From contig JAWHQI010000065.1 in the NCBI GenBank assembly GCA_033032865.1, forward strand, positions 4,898,001 to 4,962,000: a stretch of 64,000 nt of DNA, in the 5' to 3' direction. Made by a program: the position numbers and the translations under genes. Below the pieces are notes generated by a model. That model was not told the origin of the DNA. It saw only the letters and a list, made by a program, of their open reading frames with translations, and ran no database searches. How positions within the stretch are numbered: the first letter of the stretch is position 1; every line of letters begins with the position of its first letter. Origin of the DNA: Dactylorhiza incarnata. Its lineage: Eukaryota > Streptophyta > Magnoliopsida > Asparagales > Orchidaceae. This document shows, piece after piece, positions 48,074 to 60,066 of this stretch.

Positions 48074-51033
48074 ATCCTCCCCCGCTCGAAAGAACTCATC
48101 ATCGAGGAGTGGGCTGGAACATAACGGCGAAAGAGATCCGCATCAAGTAGCTTCACCTCCGACGCGGAGAGCCAAGAGTCGTCCGATGCAGGACGACCAT
48201 GTCAAGAACCTGTGAACATCACCGTCGGGAGTTGGAAACACAGCATCCTGCAAAATCCTGTCAGGCAAGAAAACGGTCCGGGAAAACCTCGGAAATGCGT
48301 TAGGCAAAGAAGAAAAAGAAGTTTCATCATCAACAGGTGGCTTACCTCCCGTAGAGTCCGTAGGAGAGGGCGATCCAGAAACAATCTCACTACCCACCCC
48401 ATTAGAAGTTGTAGTGGAAATATTAAACGGAGAGGCAGAAAGTTCAGGTGGTGGAGCGACATAAAGCGTTAAATCCGAAACGTTAAAAACAGGGGAGATT
48501 CCCCACTCAGCGGGTAACTGTAATAAATATGCATTTTCGCCCAACTTCTTTAACACTCGAAAAGGACCGGCTCTCCTATTTGCTAATTTCTTTATAGTGC
48601 CCGAAGGCATCCGTTCAGGGGTTAGACGAACCATTACCAAATCACCAATATTCAAGTGGACCGCTCGCCTATTTTCGTTAGCATTCGATTGATAAATAGC
48701 ATATTGTTTAGCTAGCGTCTTGCTAATTTGCTTATGGAGATTGTGAACGTGCGAGGCAAAATCCTGGGCAAAATGACTAGTTTTAAAAGATGGGGGTAGC
48801 GACACTAAATCAAGAGGCACGGGTGCCTTATAACCATGTACAATCTCATTCGGAGACAAACCGGTGGACCTATTCCTTGAATTATTGTAAGCTATTTGAG
48901 CATGAGGATGAATAAGGTCCCACATACCTTTATGATCGCCTACTAAACAACGAAGTAATCCGCCCAAACTTCGATTGACCACTTCCGTTTGCCCATCGTT
49001 TGGGGATGATAGGCCGACGAAAACATAAGTTTTGTACCCATTAGCTTCCAAAGCGTCTTCCAGAAGTAACTAGTGAATTTGACGTCCCTATCAGACACTA
49101 TCGTTTTGGGAACGCCCCGATGCGCCACGACCTCTTTGAAATACAACTTAACAACATGGGATGTATCGTTGGTATTGTGACTAGCGATAAAATATGCCAT
49201 TTTAGAAAATCTATCGACGACGACAAGGATGGAATCGTGTCGCCGAAATGTCATAGGTAGGCCCAAAATAAAGTCCATACTAACGTCCTCCCAAGGAACA
49301 GACGGAATAGGAAGAGGTGTATAAAGACCCGCGTTGGTCTTGTTTCCTTTTGCTAATTAACACACACGGCGACTCCCAACGATCTTATTAACCATTGGCT
49401 TAAGCCCCGACCAAAAGAATTTATCTTCCACTAGTGTTATCGTTTTATCCCGGCCGAAATGTCCCACTAGCCCTCCACTATGTAGCTCCCATACAATGAA
49501 ATGGCGTAGTGAAGAGCGGGGAATACACAATTGCGTATGCCTAAATAAATAATCGTCACGAATGTAGTATGCCGAAATAGTAGAGGGAGTCTGTTCCTGA
49601 GCGGCTAAATAAATATCCTTAAAATCCGGGCATAGGACGTACTCGTCTTTAATGCGTTCAAATCCTATTACCGTCACCTCCATTTTAGATAATAATAGAG
49701 TGACGCGACTAAGGGCGTCCGCCACTCGATTTAACGTACCCTTAAGGTGCTTAATAATGAATGTGTACTCCTGAAGATAGGAGACCCATTTGGCGTGCCG
49801 AGGGCTGATTTTATTTTGAGAGTTTACAAATTTTAGCGCTTCATGATCCGAGAGGATTACAAATTCTTTCGATATAAGGTAGTGTCGCCAATGTTGGAGA
49901 CAACGTATTACGGCATAAAACTCACGATCATAATTGGAATAATTTAATTTTGGGCCCGCAAGTTTCTCGCTAAAGTACCCAACCTGATGTCCCTCTTGGC
50001 TTAACACTCCTCCAATTCCTATTCCCGAAGCGTCGCATGATAGTTCAAACACTTTATTAAAATTCGGCAACCGTAGTAGGGGGGCTTCGGACATCCGATC
50101 CTTAATCATTTGGAACGCGCTAGTGGCCGATTTGGTCCATTTAAAATCACCCTTCTTCATACATTCAGTTATTGGTGCCATGATACTACTAAAATTGCGA
50201 ATGAATCGTCGATAAAACGTGGCCAATCCATGAAAACTCCTAACCTCCCTAATATTTTATGGTTCCGGCCATTCTTTAATCACTTGGACCTTCTTAGGGT
50301 CAACATGTATACCCTCGGCACTCACTATGTATCCTAAAAATTCCACGGAAGTCACACCGAACGCGCACTTCTTAAAATTAATGAATAAGTTCTCTTGGCG
50401 CAATGTAGTAAGGATTGTTCGCAAATGAGTTTCATGATCGATCGGCGAAATACTAAACACCAAAATATCATCGAAATAGACTACGACAAATTTTCCCATG
50501 TATGGCTTAAATACTTGAGTCATTAATCGTGAGAAAGTACTAGGTCCGTTGGTGAGTCCCTCTCCTAGCACTAACCACTCGTAAAGCCCTTCCTTAGATT
50601 TAAAGGTCGTTTTCCATTCGTCTCCCTCCCGAATCCTTATTTGGTGGTAACCACTCTTTTAATCCAATTTTGAGAACACGGTGGCACCGGATAACATATC
50701 CAATAGATCATCCAAACGGGGAATGGGAAACCTATACTTGACAGTTATTTTATTGATGGCCCGATAGTCTACACACAACCTCCAAGACTTATCTTTCTTC
50801 GGGACCAACAAGGCAGGGACGGCACAAGGGCTTTTACTATGGCGGATAAATCCCTTTGCTAATAAATCGGAAATTAATATTTGTAGTTCATTATGTGCGG
50901 AGGGATTAAGTCGGCAATGGGGTTGATTAGGCAAGGATGAGCCCGGGATGAAATCAATTTCGTGTTGAATGTCCCTGATGGGTGGCAACTTGGAAGGTAA
51001 ATCTACCGGATAGACGTCCTTATATTCTTCCAA
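47905..51033 (-). pseudogene. G2 pol: RT, RNase H, integrase, chromodomain-like tail, broken
   Basis: RT part 1 (51033-50659) contains LLVPKKDKSWRLCVDYRAIN. After a TAA where Leu is expected, RT part 2 (50571-50257) has YFDDILV. RNase H and the integrase zinc finger (50226-49357) show FELSCDASGIGIGGVLSQEG. The integrase core (49278-48943 then 49051-48143, one-base shift near 48980) has [10 protein letters not shown] and [12 protein letters not shown]. The tail after a further shift near 48180 reads SWLSASEVKLLDADLFRRYV, resembling a degenerate chromodomain, and ends LRPRRKN inside the 3' LTR. Coding overlap with the 3' LTR is known in some chromoviruses such as the CRM group. At least one stop and two shifts inactivate it. 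Confidence 0.87.
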
Positions 51034-51098
51034 TAACGTGCGCAGAGATAACGGTAGGTTCTCTAAAGACGGTGAATCTTCCTTAGCTTGTAGGCATA

Positions 51099-52109
51099 CT
51101 AATGCATAAATGACACCTCTAGAAAGGTCTCGCGTTCTAACTCCTTCCTACTTATAAAACTTATGGTTTTCTTTTCCGCAGGCACCACTGTGTCCTTGGA
51201 AGCAATCGACGGGTCCTTAGGTGGCGTGGGTTTCAAAACAATGGTCTTACCATTGAACTTGAACTCGTAAGTGTTGGCTCTGCCAAAATGGGTCACGTCA
51301 TAATCATAAAGCCATGGACGTCCTAGTAGAACGTGACATACATCCATAGGGATGACATCGCACCACACTTTATCGACATAGCTCTTCACCGTAAGCGGTA
51401 CCAAGCATCGTTTAGAAACTGTGATAGACGTTTTGTTTACCCAGGCTATCTTATACGGATGTGGATGGGGCTCTGTGACTAAGTGCATTCGAGTGATGGC
51501 ATTCTCCAAAACGACGTTCATACTACTACCGCTATCGATTATTAGCTTACACCACTTGTCACCGTTCTTAAAATTTACCGAGAAGATATTTGTCCTATTG
51601 TAATCGTCCATCGCATGTGGTGTATTCAGAATACATCTCATAACCATCATAAAAGAGTCGTCATCAATATCACTCGGCTCGGCGTCAGACTCAGTACTGG
51701 CTTCATAGATGATCTCGGCGGGATCAGACGTGGATTCTAAAAGTGCTAGTGGTTTACTCTTAGTGGGGCACTCACTAGAGTAATGTCCTTGGATCCCGCA
51801 AGAATAACACGTGGCGTTTGTCTTATTAATCCGTCCTACCGGAACTCTCTCGCCCGTGGGATTCCTAGTGTTCCTAGCGGTGATAACTACCGAATTCAAA
51901 TTAGTCGATCGAAATCTTCCTTTGTCCCTCATGGAGGACGAAGGTGGGGCTCCTAAAAGGGATTTTCCCTTCTGGAATGCTCGTCCCTTGGACTTGTAAG
52001 CGTTGTGCTTCTCTATGTCTAAAGCAGCATTGAAAAGATTAAGTAGAATATTCAGAAAATTTTTTTTTGAAGTTCGCAGAAAAGTTATAAATTCTAGACC
52101 GCTATTCAC
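51099..52109 (-). pseudogene. G2 gag C-terminus with zinc knuckle, plus aspartic protease
   Basis: The frame has a CCHC knuckle CYSCGIQGHYSSEC and a protease motif LIIDSGSSMNVV, followed by HVLLGRPWLYDYDVTHFGRA typical of gypsy proteases. The only gag sequence before the knuckle is a short tail (NLFNAALDIEKHNAY). The PBS lies just 280 bp upstream, so the main gag domain has been deleted. The first codon of the open frame is GTG, not a credible start. Confidence 0.85.
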
Positions 52110-52408
52110 AGACCAACTAGATAGAATTACGACGTTTTCAATTTTCAGGCCGACCTAACGAGGGCGAATCGAAAAATTTTCAGTTTTAATGTTGCTTAAA
52201 ATACCTGCAGGAAGCTACAGAAAAATTTTCAGATTTTTTTGATAAGTTTTTAAATTCCGAGATTTTTACTAAATGCAGACCAATCCGAAAATTTTAGATT
52301 TTGACCGTGCTAACGAACGCACCGACTAGAGGACGGATAAACTACAGATCTGAGAGTAAGGATGGTGTCGAGATAGAACTCAACACAACCTGGCTCTGAT
52401 ACCAAATT

Positions 52409-53591
52409 TGATGTAGCACGTTCCTACGAGCCTACACGTGTGACGTCTAGGATAATCTCAACACAATACACTCTCTCGATTCCGCACAATAACTAAACGC
52501 AGCAGCACAATTATTATATTTATTTCTCGCGCTAACGTGCGGATAGCCAACCCGCTAGAGATCGTATCACGGCTATAGGCCAAGATCCGATCAAGCTAAA
52601 AGGACGAATATTTGCGTCCGTACGAGCGTTGTTGTACCAAAGAAAGATCCACCAAAACAAATCCCGATTCGCAAACGGTTGATCTTTCCCCAACAAGAAA
52701 ATAACAAGGTTTGCCAATCCTTTCGATAGTATCCGGAAAATCAAACGAAAATACAAATCTACCAAAGAAAACACCGCGAGAAATTTTACTTGCTTCGAGA
52801 AATCACGCTAAAATCGTCCACCACAAAAACGATCTAAGAAAGGAGATCTCTTGAGTAGAATTTTCGTTACCCCTCTCGGAATCGTAGATCCGAGATATTG
52901 GATCCACTAGGAAATGATCGCTCTCCTTTGGAAACACGGAAGGGGCTCCAAATGATGTAGGAAACTCGTTCGTCTTCCCCGCCTTTGCATCGGAGAGATT
53001 CACGCAAACCGTAGGCTCTTGCACTTGATGTCTTCTCCTCCAAGAGTGGTCGGCTAGAGGGAATTCGTTGAAGAAGATTTCGTGGGGAGGATGGGTATGA
53101 GGAGGGAGAAGAGGAAACGAAAAAGAGAGTTGGAGAGAGAGAGAGAGAGAGAGAGAGGGGCCGAAACTTGGAGAAGACCCAAGGGGGGCGGCGACAAGAT
53201 GAGAGGGAGAGGAGAGGAGGAGAGATTAGGTTTAGGCAAATTTTTAAGCAAAATAATAATCTAGATTTTAATTAAAGTCTTAGCCTTATATAGGCCTTAC
53301 AACACAAGTGCTAATATCACACCAAACATAGTGCTAAATGCACACCAATAGTTCAAAATAAAATAATAAAATGCAAGTCATAATTAACTTAAGTCATAAC
53401 TTAGCAAACATAAAAATAATAATTAATTCTTGCGGCGTGGACGAAGATTGTAGCCGTGGCCGCCACGACGCCGCATGTCTTTAGCCGGTGGGCCGTCATC
53501 ATCATCTTCCGTCGCAACTCCATGATCAACCAGTGCGCCATGTCCGTCATCTTCGTCTGCAAGTTGGCCGTCATGGTGGCTGTCGCCATCA
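52409..53591 (-). repeat. 5' LTR of G2
   Basis: It is the partner of 46888-48073, lying next to the PBS. It contains a (GA) run near 53131-53156. Confidence 0.94.
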
Positions 53592-53782
53592 AGTTAGCTA
53601 AACAAATTTCTCTTTTTAAATTATCAACATAACTTATGACTTAATTCTTTAATTCCTAAAATTTGCCTTTGACTTATTCATGGTTTAATAAAATTTTAGT
53701 TAATTAGAAATAATATCGATTTCTTGTAATTTTTTCCTCACTCTTTTGCTCTGGAATAGCAAAATCTCAAGTATGGGGTGTT

Positions 53783-55373
53783 TGATGAGTACCTTTTGTA
53801 CTCATCTTTTAGTATTATTTTAATATAGTTTTAAATTGAATTTATATAAATTATATGTATTTTCTTATTTAATCTGTTCCTTTTTAATTTCTTCAACTAA
53901 TTTAAGCTTATTTTATGTTTTGCAGGTTTTCTGGGCACTTTGAGTAAAAATGTCAAGTACACGCCCAAGGTCACGGCGTGTCAGCCTAAGATGTGTTCCA
54001 AACCTGCTGCCGCCACTTCGGGCCCATTCCGTGAAGATTCGCCAAGTACACGCCCCAGGTCACGGACGTGACAAAGGGCGTGACATCCAAGTCACGGTCG
54101 GGACCACGCCACCAGCATCCAGATCGAGCCGCCGCGTCATTTAAAGTTACACGCCCTCGGTCACGGGCGTGACCGAGGGCGTGACCTCCAGTCACGGGCG
54201 TTACTCGCCCCGAACTTCTTCCCTCCAGCAGCACTATTTCAAGATTACACGCCCCAGGTCACGGGCGTGACCTAGGGCGTGACGCGTCCGAAACGCCTGC
54301 ATTGAAGCCAGAACGCGCCCTCTCCGCACCAGCATCGATCACGCTCCTTACACGCCCTTGGTCACGGGCGTGACCAAGGGCGTGTAACATCAAATTTCTG
54401 CCTATTTAAAGGGAGCTTCTCCAGATCTTCAAGGATGAATTATTAGGATTAGAATTTCATTTTCTTGTACTATTTTCATGTTTCTAGTAGTTCTTATGCT
54501 CCTCCTTTATTTCTTATGATGGTAGCTATTTCAATTCAAAGCTTGTAGTTTCTCTTGTAATCTCAATTTTATGTATTCTTCTTTTTACAATTGACACTAA
54601 TAAAATCGTAATTTTTAGTCTCTAATTTCCCCGCTCTTTTCGCTATGTTTTCTTCCTCCTCTTCTTATGATTCCTCCGTGATCATGAGCAACTAATCACT
54701 TTTGTGCTCGGCTTAGATGATCCAAGGATGATGCAATCTCTTTTTGTGTTTTAGAATTCTGTTCTTAGTGTTAAAATGCTTACGATTTACCGTGGCCAAC
54801 TCGTTCTAGTAACGGTTTTCGTCTTTTGACGGCCGAGAGGCCCTTAGGACGGATCGGTCATTGGTAAAGAGAGTCAAACGTACCCCTCGAGAGAGGACAT
54901 ACGTAACTCTTCCGGACGGGATTAACATCCCAGTGAGGTCCTTCTCTTAAAGCAAGTCTTAAGCCACTTGATTATAGAACGAGAGTTCGGTCGTGTGCAA
55001 CTTAAGCTTAGTTGAGCCAACCCTCGAGAGAGGAGCACTCATGCTTTTGGAACCTCCGCGGTCAAGGCCACTCTAACACGAGATCGATTTCTACTACATG
55101 TTTCTTTTGCTTAGTCTAAGGTGATTCGAAAGCCGTGCGCTAGTTTTTATTAATTAGTAAAATTAAATTACATAAACCCAACCTTATTCTTCTATCGGTA
55201 AAATAATAAACATTCACTCGAAGTAGAAGTACTTAACATGACCCGAGTCTAATACGACCTTGATCTTGCGAGATCCTATACTTCACTCGATACGGTACAC
55301 TTGCCGTTATCGTTTGTAATTATAATTTTGCACGTCAAGTATTTTTATAACTGCGACGCATTTTTATGCATCA
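53783..55373 (+). repeat. 3' LTR of G1, TATA box retained
   Basis: It follows the purine-rich tatggggtgttt. The TATA-like tatttaaag is at 54403-54411. Perfect hairpins of the cacgccc type occur, including arms of 16 bp at 54350-54385. It ends GCATCA before the gttac duplication. Confidence 0.93.
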
Positions 55374-55378
55374 GTTAC

Positions 55379-55970
55379 TGATGAAGAGACTTCATACGCA
55401 AAGAGATAAAATATTGAAGTTTAGTGGAGATATATGTCATTCCATACAACGCACTTTTGAAAGTAACAAAAAAATGCACACAACTATATTTTAGTATGGA
55501 ATATGCACCATAAATTTGAAGTTGAAGGATGGGCAGGAGACAAATAGACTATTGTTTTGAGTTTAAGAAGTTGTAGTTGCAGGAGATGGGATCTAACGAG
55601 TTTTCCTTGTGTGCACGCAATATCATGCACATTTTATAGGAGGGAAAATGTTGAAGACTATGTTGAACATTGGTATAGAAAGGACATGTTCATGAAGGCA
55701 TATTAACACATGTTGAATCCAATAAATTCACCTAAGGAGTGGCCGTTAGCAAATTTAAATCCACTTGTTCCATGATGTAGTATTGAAAAAAGCCTGAAAG
55801 GACAACTAAGCATACTAGAAGAAAGGAAGAAGATGAGCTACACGGTAAAAAATATGGAGTGAATATGCATGGTATGAAGTACACATGCTCCAACTGTGGT
55901 ATGAGAGGACATACCAATAAGAGTTGCCTTGAAGCCCCCAAAAGTCAAGATACAATGTCAACTATAAGGT
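55379..55970 (+). pseudogene. MULE transposase, C-terminal SWIM and zinc-knuckle piece
   Basis: Decayed reading frames give a SWIM-like segment (HAHFI.. then VEDYVEHWYRKDMFMKAY), NSPKEWPLANLNPLVP and finally YTCSNCGMRGHTNKSCLEA, a CCHC knuckle common at MULE transposase C-termini. It completes the protein begun at 33669 and 41850. Several shifts and stops are present. Confidence 0.85.
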
Positions 55971-56611
55971 CGAAACAACCGTTAAACATGAATTATTCTT
56001 TTGTTTGGTTTAACATTATGTATTATTTACTAATATTTACTTATTATAATGTTAATTTGCAGGTGAGGAGGAATGTATGATTATTATCTTATGGAGTTGA
56101 TCACCTACTATGATTTCAAACTACCAAGTAAACATGAATTAATATTTTATTTCCTTTATCATTATGTAGTATTTGACTGCTCTTTACTCATTATGATCTT
56201 AATATGCCGGTGACGAAGAATGTGTGGTCATGATCTACTGGAGCTGATCTTGGGGATTTGTTATTTGATTTGGCTTTTCATTGTTTAAGATTTTATGTTA
56301 TCGTATCATGGAACCATGCATTTGCTATTCATTATTGGAGTACAAGTAGGAAAAAACTCGGGGTGTAGAACATCAATTTGGAACAAAATTGGTGTATATG
56401 CTTGTTCACTACTTCAATAACAGAGAGTACGCAATGTAGAACGGTAAATGTGCAGTTGGGGGGGGGGGGGGGGGGGGGGGGGGGTGCAAATAGCATAATT
56501 TAAAAATAAAAATGGGGTGCTTATCGCTAGTGAAAAGAATTGGGGGTGCAATTTGCCAACTAAAAAATTCGTTGTGAAAAACACAAATTTAAGGGCCTCG
56601 GTAACCATCAT

Positions 56612-56786
56612 GACCGAAATACCCCTGATCAAAATGCCCTAGCATGTAATGTGCCAAGAAATGCAAATGGAGGTGGGGGGGGGGGGGGGGGGGTGCAAAC
56701 TGCAATATTTATTAATTTGGGGTGCAAAGTGCTAAAGGGGGGAAATTGGAGGGGGGGGGGGGGGGGGTGCAAAGTGCCAAAAAGCC
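56612..56786 (-). repeat. Right terminal inverted repeat of MULE, with long G runs
   Basis: Reverse complement of the left repeat: GGCTTTTTGGCACTTTGCAC at the outer edge. C-runs of the repeat have expanded to G-runs of about 19 at 56676-56694 and about 18 at 56749-56767. A similar run of about 28 G lies just inside at about 56457-56484. Confidence 0.88.
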
Positions 56787-57010
56787 TTTATTTTCCATAC
56801 CCTGCTATCCTCCATTCACCGCAACTGAATCTTCAAAGAGAAGAAATCTTCACTGCAATTGGTGTTATGGGCTCAATCTCATTTTGGTACTCTTCTCTGC
56901 TTATTTTCAGTTATTTTAAATCAATGTGATGGCTTATCTGATCTTAGGCAAAGTTTTCTATTGCCTTTACTTTTTAAATTCTGGTGCTGAACTCCTGAGT
57001 TCTATTTCAG

Positions 57011-57138
57011 AGAATGAATTTCCAATGCCCTGCTTCTCCGATGAGGTTCTGAGCTCCTTTCAAGGGAGATCATTTGATGAACAGCTTGAGTCTGCAATGA
57101 ATGATTTAAATGAGAAGAGAAGAGCTTTCTTTCTAGAG
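57011..57138 (+). other. Possible exon of an unidentified gene
   Basis: A 128-bp open stretch between ctatttcag and gag|gt reads ENEFPMPCFSDEVLSSFQGR and then LESAMNDLNEKRRAFFLE, which has ordinary protein composition. It could be a downstream exon of a gene split by the MULE, with a first exon near 32300-32460. I do not recognise it, and splice sites are the only support. Confidence 0.3.
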
Positions 57139-58409
57139 GTTCTAGCTCTGGTCTCCAAAATTGTAATCATGTCACTTCTGAAGCTGAAATGTTTCAGATC
57201 CATACTGATGGAGATGGCCTTAATTGTTTCCAGTTGCAAAGGAAATGCCACCATGTAGATTTTGCACTTTTTGCTCGAGCAAAATATTTACTTATTCCAT
57301 TTTAAAAAAGTTAGGGTGGGATGGGTTATAAGCCTGGAAGCTCTAGTAACATGTTTGACCTGTTCTCCAAATTTATTTGAGCTATGATATTGAATTGTCA
57401 CTGAGAGATGCAAAAAACCAATCTTGCTGATTGATTGAGTAAAGCAGAAATGAGTATAACCGATGACATGAAAAAGCTTTTATATGTTTGTGCAACTTCC
57501 ATTTTTTTTCTGAATGTGCGGTTACCACCGTTTCTAGGAAAGTAACACGCAACCCATCCTAGGCTCTCATGCACGGGACAAGCATGTACAAAATCTGGGT
57601 AAATGACTAAGTCAAGTGCTTGTACTGCGAAAGACTCTTTCATAAAATGATAGAAAAGCCTACCGGGGAGAGTACCCTTAGAAAGTAGCTCAGACTCACC
57701 TCAAGACCAATTGCTTCCAAGATCCACATCCTATGCTCCCAGTTAGTGTGCTCTGTTCGAAAGAGTAGGAAGGACCCACCACATAACATAAACATCCATC
57801 ATAATTATGATGAAGACCATTGCATGAACATGAAAACATACACGTTGCTAGTTTATACCACACTAATGTAACGATCATGCATAACAGGTGAACTGATATC
57901 TCACTGTACTAAACAATGTTGTATGGTAGCAAACTACATAAAAAGTACATAGTAATATCATGGTGAATACTTAGTGACAAGTACACATTATTCAACAGCT
58001 ACACAACTCAATTCAAGTAACAACATGGTATAATAAGACACTACTGTGTATTCAATACTTAGAAGCTAGGCACTAAGCTCATAATGAATAAATTATCTTC
58101 ACCATAAGTGCACGAGTCCTCTGAAATTTCAGAGATCGCACACTCTGAGCACATAGGGCATATGTCATTACATAAATTGTACTCACATTCACATAATATA
58201 AGTTGAGTGTAACACTTATTGTGCTACTGGGACACCATAGGAATAAGGCAAATTACTCATCAGAATGCTCTCAAACTTCGAAATATAAAGTAGATGAGAC
58301 TACAATACTTATGTTAAATTTCCATATTTAAGTACTTTATACTTTGAGAAATTTTCAGTAAATATGATTTTTAATTCTATAGTTCAGTGTCACAATATTA
58401 TCAAAACCA
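57139..58409. other. Unassigned DNA
   Basis: AT-rich sequence with no open frame of note, no terminal repeats and no tRNA-like structure that I can see. Confidence 0.4.
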
Positions 58410-60066
58410 TGTATATGAAATTAATAGATATTTTCTAAGTTTAGGGATAGTCTAAACACACATAGAGGGGGTAAATATGTGTTGTCACTTTTTTTTGTTT
58501 TAACAGCGAATTTAAAAATAAAGCAACCACACAACACAAGAACACAAGGATCTATAGTGGTTCCCCAGTATGTGCACTCTACTTTATCCCTTCGCCTATC
58601 TAGCAGTGTGCTAGCCTCGACAATCTCCACCAAAACTCAGATTAACATATCTTACAATCTCAGAGCAAAGCTCCTATCTCAGGAACACAACCTGATTTCC
58701 TACTTCAGATCCCCTAGCTCAGGATCCTACCTCAGATTCTATACAAGAATCCTACCTCAGATTTTACACAAGAATCCCACCTCAGGTTCACAAAGAACCT
58801 TACCTCAGATCTCAAAGAAATCCTACCAAGAGTTTGTATAAGTATATTTTATTAAAACTTTTCTTTGACTCAAAATGATATAACTATCTGTGCTTGAGTC
58901 TTCGTGAAGCATTGTGAATCTTGAAATGAAAATGGGCTTCTTCTTGATTGAACTTTGGATCTTTAAAGATGGATCTCCTCCAAATGAAAGTCTTCTTGAG
59001 AAAGAGTGAGAGAATCATTTTGCTTGAGTCGATGAAGATCTGAAATCTGAAAAACTATTACCCAAGAATCTTCTTTGCTCTGAGGAGGAATAATCCAATG
59101 GAGAACTTGAGCAGAAGAAAGATCACAGAGAATGATGAAGACTGCTTGTTTAGTTCTCGGGTTGCTTGGCTTGTCGAGAGAACAACGACTATTTTTCGAG
59201 AGAGTGATTCTTAACTTGCTCTTCTACAAAATTAGGGTTAGTCGAGAAATATTTTAGGTATTTATATAAGAAACACCAACGAATAATTTGAATTTAATAT
59301 TCAAGAATCCATTTGCCATCTATGACAGATTTGATTGGTTGAATCAGCGTCGCCATAAATGCCGAACTCCAAAAATCCCTTCCTTCTAGCCGATATAAGC
59401 TCTTCAAGTCGATAAGGAACATTCTCATCGATATGCACACTATCTCATTGATATGAAGATCTTCCAGTCGATATAAGCTCTTCAAGTCGATGTGGGATAG
59501 TCTTATTGATATGCACATTGTCTCATCGATATGAAGACCTTCCAGTTGATATAGGCTTTTAAACAAATTTTGACTAAGTATATTTCTGGTTGACAAACAC
59601 TGTAGTTATCTGAAGTACTTCTAGCCGATATACAATACTTATCTGTTGACTGTCTCGTCGACACTGAGAAGATTCTAGTCGATATACCTTTATCTGAACC
59701 TCTTCAAGTCGACATATATTATACTTATCTTGCAAGCTTCTTGTCTACGGAGATGAATTTGGCCAAGTAAGAAGACAAGTCTTATCTGAATACCTTCTAG
59801 CTGACATGGACCTTGTCGACACCTGGTCTCATAGACAAAATACCTTTGTCTGAATGTGGTCTCGTCGATATTATACTTAGAACTTCTTAGGGTTTTTTGA
59901 ATAGTTCTCCACTGCTTTACCAACTTTATGAACAAATATAGATGTTTGACAGGATTGAATGTCAGACCTAAAATATGAAAATCAACACAAACATCAAATA
60001 CATGGTGAATTATCTTTATCTTGAAGACTTCTTCAAATCAGGAATATTGTGGGCAATTTTTCAACA
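58410..60066 (-). repeat. Sirevirus-like LTR, minus orientation, solo or truncated
   Basis: The block acacaaggatctatagtggt tccccag matches the LTR at 40391. An agaggggg tract lies at 58463, near the expected LTR end, and the right edge reads tttttcaaca. A ctacctcagatt tandem repeat lies at 58668-58825, and a tcgatat/atatcga palindrome field at 59330-59880. The left edge is uncertain, no target duplication was found, and no gag or pol is attached. Confidence 0.6.
58668..58825. repeat. Tandem repeat of ctacctcagat units
   Basis: About six units of cctacctcagat(t) spaced 20-30 bp apart within the Sirevirus-like LTR. Confidence 0.85.

Larger units (their letters stand above)
46888..53591 (-). 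mobile_element. Ty3/gypsy chromovirus-like element G2 nested in G1 (6704 bp)
   Basis: LTRs 46888-48073 (1186 bp) and 52409-53591 (1183 bp) run TGATGTAGCACG...CGCCATCA. Duplications agtta flank it (46883-46887, 53592-53596). A PBS of initiator-Met type (TGGTATCAGAGCC, minus) lies at about 52392-52404. Pol order is protease, RT, RNase H, integrase, so it is gypsy. The N-terminal gag is deleted. Confidence 0.94.
42756..55373 (+). mobile_element. Non-autonomous gypsy-like element G1, host of nested G2
   Basis: LTRs 42756-44348 (1593 bp) and 53783-55373 (1591 bp) both run TGATGAG...GCATCA, flanked by gttac duplications (42751-42755, 55374-55378). The PBS-like tttttggcgccgttgccggg at 44352-44371 is typical of plant Tat/Athila gypsy elements. 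Without G2 the interior is only about 2.7 kb and has no pol. It interrupts the MULE transposase gene. Confidence 0.93.
32908..56786 (+). mobile_element. Mutator-like element (MULE), expanded to about 24 kb by nested insertions
   Basis: Long terminal inverted repeats at 32908-33047 and 56612-56786 share the order ggcactttgcacc, attgcagtttgcacc, gatcaggg(g) and cattttgatcagggg. Three separated pieces of one MURA-type transposase lie between them in the correct order. Removing the Sirevirus-like element and G1 leaves about 3.5 kb, a normal MULE size. Flanks cttatttccc and tttattttcc could be an eroded 9-bp target duplication. Confidence 0.9.
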
